Assembly: GCA_947564835.1 (NCBI GenBank)
Contig: CANOET010000009.1
Span: 1 to 38,813 of the forward strand
DNA from: an uncultured Eubacterium sp.
GTDB lineage: Bacteria; Bacillota; Clostridia; Lachnospirales; Lachnospiraceae
Length of the DNA stretch: 38,813 bases
Reading direction: 5' to 3'
Of the stretch, positions 33,723 through 38,813 are shown in pieces (position 1 is the first letter of the stretch; each line of letters begins with the position of its first letter). The translations under genes and the position numbers were made by a program. The notes below the pieces were generated by a model, which saw only the letters and a list, made by a program, of their open reading frames with translations, made no database searches and was not told the DNA's origin.

Positions 33723-36602
33723 ATGTCAAAAAGTAAAAAAAGGACAGCGTTCTTTTTGGCTATGATTGTAGCAGGAAGTATATTTACGCTGATATATCTG
33801 GCCATAACAGGAAATACACCGCAAAAATACACAGATATTGTTATCGAGTTTACGTCTATGTTCTCAAGTAATAAATCTGCAGAACGCAGCTTCGTCTATC
33901 TGCTGATTTTTGCCGGGGCAGGCATTTATACATTGTACTTTATGTATACCCTGAAAATGAAAAAGGGTCTGTCAGAGACAGAAGAAAAACAGGCGGAGAC
34001 AGAAAGGAACGGTGTACAGAAACATACAAGGACATTTATTTGCCTGCTTGTAGCGCTGGCAGGGATTTATTATCTGGTTTTTGCCCAGGTAAATCCGATC
34101 CTTTTTGGAGCCCTGCTGGTAATGCTTGCAGCTATAGCTGTTGGCAGGGAGCTTATTTTACATAGCCTGGTGTTTTATTTTACGGGCATCTATGCATTAA
34201 GCGGGTTGTTCCGGATCTATGTATTTGCAGGAGGCAGCCATGGGATGAACAGTGTGCAGCTGGCAGTTCTTATGACGGCTGCAGCTGTATGCCTGCTATC
34301 CTTCCAAAACAGGAAGCGTCTGCTCGTTTTGGGCTGTTTAACAGGACAGCTGTTTGTTCCCGGTGTGCTGTTTATTTATGTCTCGGATCAATATCTGTAT
34401 CGTGGAGAGAGGATGGAAGTCCCTGTGCCAGCGGCAGTAAAAATATGTATAGCCGTGCTTGTGGTTTCATTTTTGGCGGAAGCAGCCTGCAGGCTGTGGA
34501 AGAACCGGAAGGCATGTGCGGACATTGAACAAGCAATTGGTTTTGGGACGTGTGTTTGTATCATGGCGTTTCAAAGATTTGACGGGGCGGGGGCGGTGCT
34601 GCCTGCGGACATGCACCATCCGTTTGAAAATATTATCGGCTACCAGCAGATAGTTGAATTGGGGCAGAAGCCGTTTGCGGAGTATATTCCGGTATCGGGT
34701 ATGTATTCTGTTGTCCAGGGGGCGTTTTTCCAGCTGTTTGGAAAGGGTGAGATGGGGCATTATGCGGTGGCGCAGAACGTATTTTATCTGTTTGCTGTTT
34801 TGCTTGTCGTCTGGCTGCTGCGGGTGCAGGTAAGCAGTATCTGCGTGTTTCTGGTGTCGCTGGTGTTTTATATGCGCAGTTATAACCGGGATATGTTTGT
34901 GCTGCCGGTGATGCTGCTGTTGATTTACCCAAAGCTGGTAGAGAGGAAGAACCTGTGGCTGAAAGCATGGTTTTTGACAAGCCTGTTCCATGGTTTGTAT
35001 TATCCGGTGTATGGAGCGGCAGTTGGGGTTGCTTTTCTGCCGCTTGGGGTCTGGCAGGCGGTTAGATACGGCAGGTCTGGGCAGCTTAAGCGGGACGCGG
35101 GGACGGCCCGGTTCTGGGCGGGATGGGCGGTGTGCCTGTTTGCTGCGGTTTGCTGTATCCCTTATCTGGCCGGGACCTATCGGCATATGAGGGCGATGGC
35201 CGGGCAGACGGTTTACGCGAATGGGATTGCGCGGTTCGGGCAGCTGGTGCCGGAATGGTTTTTCCCGTATCTGGGCGATTTCCAGGTGGTCCGGATTGCA
35301 TTGTATGATGTGGCTACTTTTCTGGTTCCTGTTGTTTTTGTGTGGGCGGCGTATGCGCTGGCGCTGCGGATCGGGTGGGTGCAGAAGGATTTGCGGGGCG
35401 CCGCGGCGGCGGTTTCTATGGCAATCCTTCTGACAGTCAGTTTTTCTTATACGTTTGTCCGTCTGGATATCAACAATATTTGTGCAAGGAGTATTGACAG
35501 CCTTTTGGCGGTGATGGTTGTGCTGATGGTTATTTTAGAACAGTATCTGCACAAGAAAAAAATAGGCTTTTTGGTTCTATGCCTGGCAATGCTTGCGCCT
35601 GCAGTCTCTGCAAGAATCGGGTTTTTTGCCCTGGATGCCGGATTGAAGGCGTATGTGGCGGTTCCGGAGGATTATGTGTTTGTGGAACAGGATGCGGTGG
35701 AAAGGCTGGGGGCTTGTTTTATCAAAGAGTCGCTGTATGAGCAGGTTTCCTCGGTCTGTGCTTCTTTGGAAGAGGAAGAAAAAGGGCAGGCGTATCTGGG
35801 GGTTCCGGGGGATTTTGGGTATTTTTATTTAAGCGGGGTGAAAGGGAACGGGGTGATGGAGACTTTTGATACCTTGAAAGGCTATGAAGCAGTGCAGGAA
35901 GCGGTCGCGGCGGCCAGGGGCCAGAAGGCTGCGGTTGGGAATGTGAGTCCGTTTTACAACTATTATTTGTACCATTGGCTGCTGACCTCCGGGGAATATG
36001 TCTGGTCTGCGGAAAAAGGGTGTTTTTTGCCGGATAGCGGCGGATGGACGAAGGAGCAGGTTTTGGAAATGCATCGGGGATTGTCTTTTGGCATGGAAGG
36101 GTTTGACGCAGGGAAAAACGCAGGCTCTTTTGGATTGTCGATGGATTCCCTGCAGGGGATTTTTTCCGAACCGGATATTGGGTTTTTGTACAGGCAGGAG
36201 GGGGAGGAAGGGCATATTGCATTTACAGATGCTGTCGACGGGGAAGAGGCGGATTTTATGTATGTGGAATTTTCGGATATGGGACAGGATTTTGTGTACA
36301 CGCTGTTTGATTTAAATGGGGAACAGGAGCGAAGCGGCGGGCTTTTGGCAAAATATCTGATGAAGAAAAATTACTGTCCGGGTATGCAGGTGGCCGTCAG
36401 CTGGGAAGATGGCGAAGGGCAGGAGCATTCGATGCATTGTGCCATGCAGCAGGGAAAACTGCTGGTGCCGCTTGGAGCGGGTGAAAAATGGCTGCTGCAT
36501 CCGCATACGGATTTACGTATCAGCGTAACCCGGGACGGGCAGCAGTCAGAAGTGCCCAAGATTGCAGAGTTACGTTTTTTAAAGCTCCGGGAAGCGGGCT
36601 GA
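33723..36602 (+). CDS. Large polytopic membrane protein with a C-terminal soluble domain (GT-C-like candidate)
   Basis: The 959-residue protein has about a dozen or more hydrophobic segments in the first 640 residues. A polar C-terminal region of about 310 residues follows, rich in Gly, Glu and aromatic residues and probably outside the membrane. The layout resembles GT-C glycosyltransferases that use polyprenyl-phosphate sugars, but no family is recognised. The next two genes encode a GtrB-like GT2 and an LPG_synthase_TM-type protein, which supports an extracytoplasmic glycosylation role. Composition changes inside the gene: AT-rich up to about 34300, clearly GC-rich from about 34600 on, as if a recombination boundary lay within it. 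Confidence 0.72.
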   Translation: MSKSKKRTAFFLAMIVAGSIFTLIYLAITGNTPQKYTDIVIEFTSMFSSNKSAERSFVYLLIFAGAGIYTLYFMYTLKMKKGLSETEEKQAETERNGVQKHTRTFICLLVALAGIYYLVFAQVNPILFGALLVMLAAIAVGRELILHSLVFYFTGIYALSGLFRIYVFAGGSHGMNSVQLAVLMTAAAVCLLSFQNRKRLLVLGCLTGQLFVPGVLFIYVSDQYLYRGERMEVPVPAAVKICIAVLVVSFLAEAACRLWKNRKACADIEQAIGFGTCVCIMAFQRFDGAGAVLPADMHHPFENIIGYQQIVELGQKPFAEYIPVSGMYSVVQGAFFQLFGKGEMGHYAVAQNVFYLFAVLLVVWLLRVQVSSICVFLVSLVFYMRSYNRDMFVLPVMLLLIYPKLVERKNLWLKAWFLTSLFHGLYYPVYGAAVGVAFLPLGVWQAVRYGRSGQLKRDAGTARFWAGWAVCLFAAVCCIPYLAGTYRHMRAMAGQTVYANGIARFGQLVPEWFFPYLGDFQVVRIALYDVATFLVPVVFVWAAYALALRIGWVQKDLRGAAAAVSMAILLTVSFSYTFVRLDINNICARSIDSLLAVMVVLMVILEQYLHKKKIGFLVLCLAMLAPAVSARIGFFALDAGLKAYVAVPEDYVFVEQDAVERLGACFIKESLYEQVSSVCASLEEEEKGQAYLGVPGDFGYFYLSGVKGNGVMETFDTLKGYEAVQEAVAAARGQKAAVGNVSPFYNYYLYHWLLTSGEYVWSAEKGCFLPDSGGWTKEQVLEMHRGLSFGMEGFDAGKNAGSFGLSMDSLQGIFSEPDIGFLYRQEGEEGHIAFTDAVDGEEADFMYVEFSDMGQDFVYTLFDLNGEQERSGGLLAKYLMKKNYCPGMQVAVSWEDGEGQEHSMHCAMQQGKLLVPLGAGEKWLLHPHTDLRISVTRDGQQSEVPKIAELRFLKLREAG

Positions 36603-36614
36603 TGGAAAGCGCCC

Positions 36615-36711
36615 GGATGGAAAAAGCCGGATCGAAGAGATTAAATGGAAAATGTCGGATGGAAAAGGCCAGATGGAGAAGGCCGGATGGAAAATGCTGG
36701 ATCGAAGAGGT
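36615..36711 (+). repeat. Direct repeats in the spacer before the right-hand GT2 gene
   Basis: A 27-base sequence starting ggatggaaaa and ending gatcgaagagat occurs at 36615-36641 and again, with few changes, at 36685-36711. Shorter ggatggaaaagg-like pieces lie between. The spacer stays open in the frame of the following gene for 80 codons, but the translation is Lys/Arg-rich repeat and not part of the enzyme. Confidence 0.75.
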
Positions 36712-36727
36712 GAAAAGGAGTGGATTT

Positions 36728-37519
36728 ATGGATAAGATATTATTGTTTATTCCCATGTATAATTGTGAAAAACAGATTGTGCGGGTTCTGGCACAGCTGG
36801 ATGCGGAGGTCTGCGGCTTCTTATCCGAGGTGATTATCGTAAATAACCGCAGCACGGACGGCGGGGAGGAGGCTGTGCGGGACTATTTGTCGCGGCATCC
36901 TTTGCCGGTTCCGGCCAGGCTTTTGCGCAACTGTGAGAATTACGGCCTGGGCGGGTCCCATAAGGTTGCCTTCCGCTATGCGTTGAAAAAGGGGTTTGAC
37001 TATGTCATTGTCCTGCACGGGGATGACCAGGGGAGTATTGCGGACCTTGTGCCGTATTTAAGGAGCGGGGAGTATGCGAAGTATGACTGCCTGCTTGGAG
37101 CCAGGTTTATAAAAGGCGCCAGGCTGGAGGGGTATTCGAGGTTCCGGACATTCGGGAACCGGGTTTATAACCTGCTTTTTTCAGCCGGGACCGGGCAGCG
37201 GATTTATGACCTTGGCTCGGGGCTTAATATGTACCGGGTAACAATGCTGGAAAGCCGGTTTTACATCCGGTATAAGGACAATCTGATGTTTAATTACTGC
37301 ATGATCCTTGGGTCGTCTTATTTGAAGCACCGCATGAAATTTTTTCCGGTTGTCTGGCGGGAGGAGGACCAGGTGTCCAATGTAAAGATGGCAAGCCAGG
37401 CGGTGACGGTATTAAGGCTTCTGGCTGCTTATGTATTTGCAAAAAGGCGGTTTATGACAGGCGAGCACCGGGACAGGAAGGTTGCTTCTTACCGGGCACA
37501 GACGGTGTTCCGGAAATGA
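36728..37519 (+). CDS. GT2 glycosyltransferase, DPM1/GtrB-like without a C-terminal membrane anchor
   Basis: The 263-residue protein starts KILLFIPMYNCEKQI and has VNNRSTDGG, VLHGDDQGS and DLGSGLNMYR, as in polyprenyl-phosphate sugar transferases. It lacks the two C-terminal membrane helices of the GtrB-like enzyme at 2609. ATG 36728 has aaaggag upstream and begins at the conserved GT2 strand; 80 upstream in-frame codons come from repeat sequence and the end of the previous gene. It overlaps the next gene by 4 bases (ATGA). It probably makes a lipid-linked sugar for use outside the membrane. Confidence 0.87.
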   Translation: MDKILLFIPMYNCEKQIVRVLAQLDAEVCGFLSEVIIVNNRSTDGGEEAVRDYLSRHPLPVPARLLRNCENYGLGGSHKVAFRYALKKGFDYVIVLHGDDQGSIADLVPYLRSGEYAKYDCLLGARFIKGARLEGYSRFRTFGNRVYNLLFSAGTGQRIYDLGSGLNMYRVTMLESRFYIRYKDNLMFNYCMILGSSYLKHRMKFFPVVWREEDQVSNVKMASQAVTVLRLLAAYVFAKRRFMTGEHRDRKVASYRAQTVFRK

Positions 37520-38376
37520 GGCAAAAAAAGGTCTATATCGTTGTAAATAGTTTCGTCCTGTTTCTGTCAGCGGTTTTGTTTTACCGGGGCTTTCTGGCGG
37601 GCGCGGGCATGCCGCAGAGGGGGTCTTTGCGTGTGGCGGTTATGGTGCTTGTGACTGCGGCTGCCGTCCATGGCCTTAAGGCTTTCCGGCTGTATGTTGC
37701 GCTTTACGGGAAAGGGGTGTCTTTTGGGGGCCATATGAAGCAGTACAGCAAGACGGCTGCTGTCAGTATGATCCTGCCGGTAAAGTCGGGCGACCTTTTC
37801 CGGGCATACTGCTACGGGAAACTGGTGAAGGGCTGGTACAGCGGCATTGTGCTGGCTGTGCTGGACCGTTTTATGGATACGCTGGCGCTGGTAACGATGA
37901 TGCTTTTGATGCAGGCAGCAGGCATGGCGCAGGCCATACCGCTGCTGTATGTGCTGCTGGCCGCACTGTCCGCGATCCTGGTCTGCTACCTGGTCTGCCC
38001 GCAGATCTGCCGTTACTGGAAGCGGTATTTCCTGCGGCTGGATGCTTCCGTTCGGAGGAACCGCGTGCTCAGATCCTTGTGTTATCTGGAACATGCATAC
38101 GCAGAGGTGGCGGCAGTCGTTAAGGGGAGGGGCGTGATCCTGTATGCGCTTTCCTTTCTGGCATGGACCGTGGAGACCGGGGGACTCATCCTGCTGGACC
38201 GGATGCTGGCCGGCCGGGGAACCGGGCAGGCTGTCAGCGCATATCTGACGGCGGCGCTGGCCGGGACGGAGTCGGCTTACCTGAAACAGTTTGTGGCGGC
38301 GGGTGTGGCGCTTATGGCTGTGCTGTACGTGCTTTTAAGCATGGCAGGCATGGGCAGGAAAGGGGGTATCCATTGA
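37516..38376 (+). CDS. LPG_synthase_TM (PF03706-like) integral membrane protein
   Basis: The 286-residue protein has about seven hydrophobic segments and the family signature LPVKSGDLFRAYCYGKL followed by LDRFMDTLAL. The family includes the N-terminal domain of MprF and proteins next to GtrB-like transferases, where a lipid-flipping or lipid-modifying role is proposed. Its start overlaps the GT2 stop (ATGA) and its own stop overlaps a TTG start downstream, so three genes are tightly coupled. Here it may help move a polyprenyl-phosphate sugar made by the preceding enzyme. Confidence 0.88.
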   Translation: MRQKKVYIVVNSFVLFLSAVLFYRGFLAGAGMPQRGSLRVAVMVLVTAAAVHGLKAFRLYVALYGKGVSFGGHMKQYSKTAAVSMILPVKSGDLFRAYCYGKLVKGWYSGIVLAVLDRFMDTLALVTMMLLMQAAGMAQAIPLLYVLLAALSAILVCYLVCPQICRYWKRYFLRLDASVRRNRVLRSLCYLEHAYAEVAAVVKGRGVILYALSFLAWTVETGGLILLDRMLAGRGTGQAVSAYLTAALAGTESAYLKQFVAAGVALMAVLYVLLSMAGMGRKGGIH

Positions 38377-38813
38377 AGGTACTGGTTGTATTTGACGATA
38401 CCGGGGCAAAGAGCGAAGTGATCGCGGATGTCATCGGGGACAGGGGCTTTGCGGATGTGGTGGTAAAAAGGAAGCGCCTGGAACAGTATTACCGGGAAAA
38501 CCTGGAACAGCTGTACCCGCAGGCGGAGTGGAAGCTGGTGCGTACCGTTTTTGAGTTCGGCGGGCTGAGGCAGTGGCTGGATGGCGCGGCGGATGCGGAT
38601 ACCAGGGTGCTGCATTGCTTTTCCGGTTTTTTGATTTCACAAAAGGAGCCGGTGCTTGCGGCTTATGAAAAGCTGCGCTATGCGGATGAGCCGTACCGGG
38701 TGATGGCAGGGGAAAAGGCGGCTGCCGTTATGTTCCCCGATACGGATTCCTACGGGCGTTACCTGGACGTTTTGTGCGGCGGGCTGTCCAGTGCGGAAGC
38801 AGCCAGGCAGGTC
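38373..38813 (+). CDS. Unidentified protein, 5' part only (runs off the window)
   Basis: An open frame of 147 codons starts at TTG 38373, overlapping the previous stop codon (TTGA), with aaaggggg about 6 bases upstream, and has no stop before the right edge. The N-terminus is KVLVVFDDTGAKSEVI, suggesting an alpha/beta fold, with VLHCFSGF further on. Codon use is GC-rich like its neighbours. I do not recognise the family. Its tight coupling to the membrane and GT2 genes indicates a role in the same glycan process. Confidence 0.75.
   Translation, partial: MKVLVVFDDTGAKSEVIADVIGDRGFADVVVKRKRLEQYYRENLEQLYPQAEWKLVRTVFEFGGLRQWLDGAADADTRVLHCFSGFLISQKEPVLAAYEKLRYADEPYRVMAGEKAAAVMFPDTDSYGRYLDVLCGGLSSAEAARQV

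Noticed and set aside
34467..35186. A 239-codon minus-strand open frame inside the large membrane-protein gene
   Set aside because: Low-complexity Gln/Pro/Arg-rich translation without a start site, opposite a well-supported long gene in GC-rich sequence.
36488..36727. 80-residue N-terminal extension of the right-hand GT2 protein
   Set aside because: The extension overlaps the previous gene and then translates a repeat-filled spacer. A good ribosome site and the conserved GT2 start are at ATG 36728.

Overview
The window is one continuous, strictly plus-strand surface-glycan locus of about 29 genes, with no phage, IS, CRISPR, rRNA or tRNA signal. It looks like a Clostridia/Lachnospiraceae-type Firmicute: strong GGAGG-type ribosome sites, GTG/TTG starts at overlapping junctions, LicD and TagD-like cytidylyltransferase genes, and an ABC exporter of the Wzm/Wzt (TagG/TagH) kind. 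The species assignment is inference. Base composition is visibly mosaic: both ends (about 1-3600 and 34500-38813) are GC-rich, while the core (about 5000-34000) is AT-rich, which suggests a transferred or exchanged cassette between host-like flanks.

Layout. 1-3610: the C-terminal end of an RfbH-like dehydrase, a TPP enzyme (possibly YerE-like, for a branched dideoxy sugar) and a GtrB/DPM1-like glycosyltransferase, separated by spacers made of degenerate tandem repeats. 3787-6982: a cytidylyltransferase fused to a Gfo/Idh dehydrogenase, a LicD transferase and a TylF-type methyltransferase. 7072-15838: glycosyltransferases (GT2, GT32-like, GT8, GT2, GT4-like, GT2), a radical SAM protein and a small Rossmann protein. 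15891-20969: a polytopic membrane protein, an MBOAT acyltransferase, its DHHW-motif partner (broken by a frameshift) and another membrane protein. 20990-29133: a HAD-type hydrolase, a four-domain methyltransferase/kinase-like/LicD/Rossmann protein and a 1085-residue protein with three GT2-like domains. 29121-33692: UDP-GlcNAc 2-epimerase, ABC permease and ATPase, a second cytidylyltransferase and a second complete LicD. 33723-38813: a large membrane protein, a GtrB-like GT2, an LPG_synthase_TM protein and the start of an unidentified gene.

The strongest observation is a set of long G homopolymers in the AT-rich core: G9 at 6398-6406 (methyltransferase), G10 at 11569-11578 (3' end of the GT8 gene), G9 at 15977-15985 (membrane protein), G7 at 19405-19411 (DHHW gene), and an interrupted GGGGGAGGG at 19989-19997 in another membrane protein. 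All are on the coding strand and followed by TA. Nine Gs is the length that keeps or restores the useful frame at all four uninterrupted sites. The DHHW gene, at G7, is split into two frames. This looks like a multi-gene slipped-strand phase-variation system controlling methylation, O-acylation and glycosylation of an exported polymer.

A second theme is a small Rossmann-like module with a G-x-G-type loop. It is attached N-terminally to a methyltransferase, a radical SAM protein and a GT32-like enzyme, C-terminally to a GT8, two GT2s and a LicD fusion, and also occurs alone. The genes appear to build a chain from nucleotide-activated sugars, decorate it with LicD-transferred phospho-groups, methyl and acyl groups, and export it through the ABC transporter. 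GtrB-like and membrane proteins may add further sugars outside the membrane.
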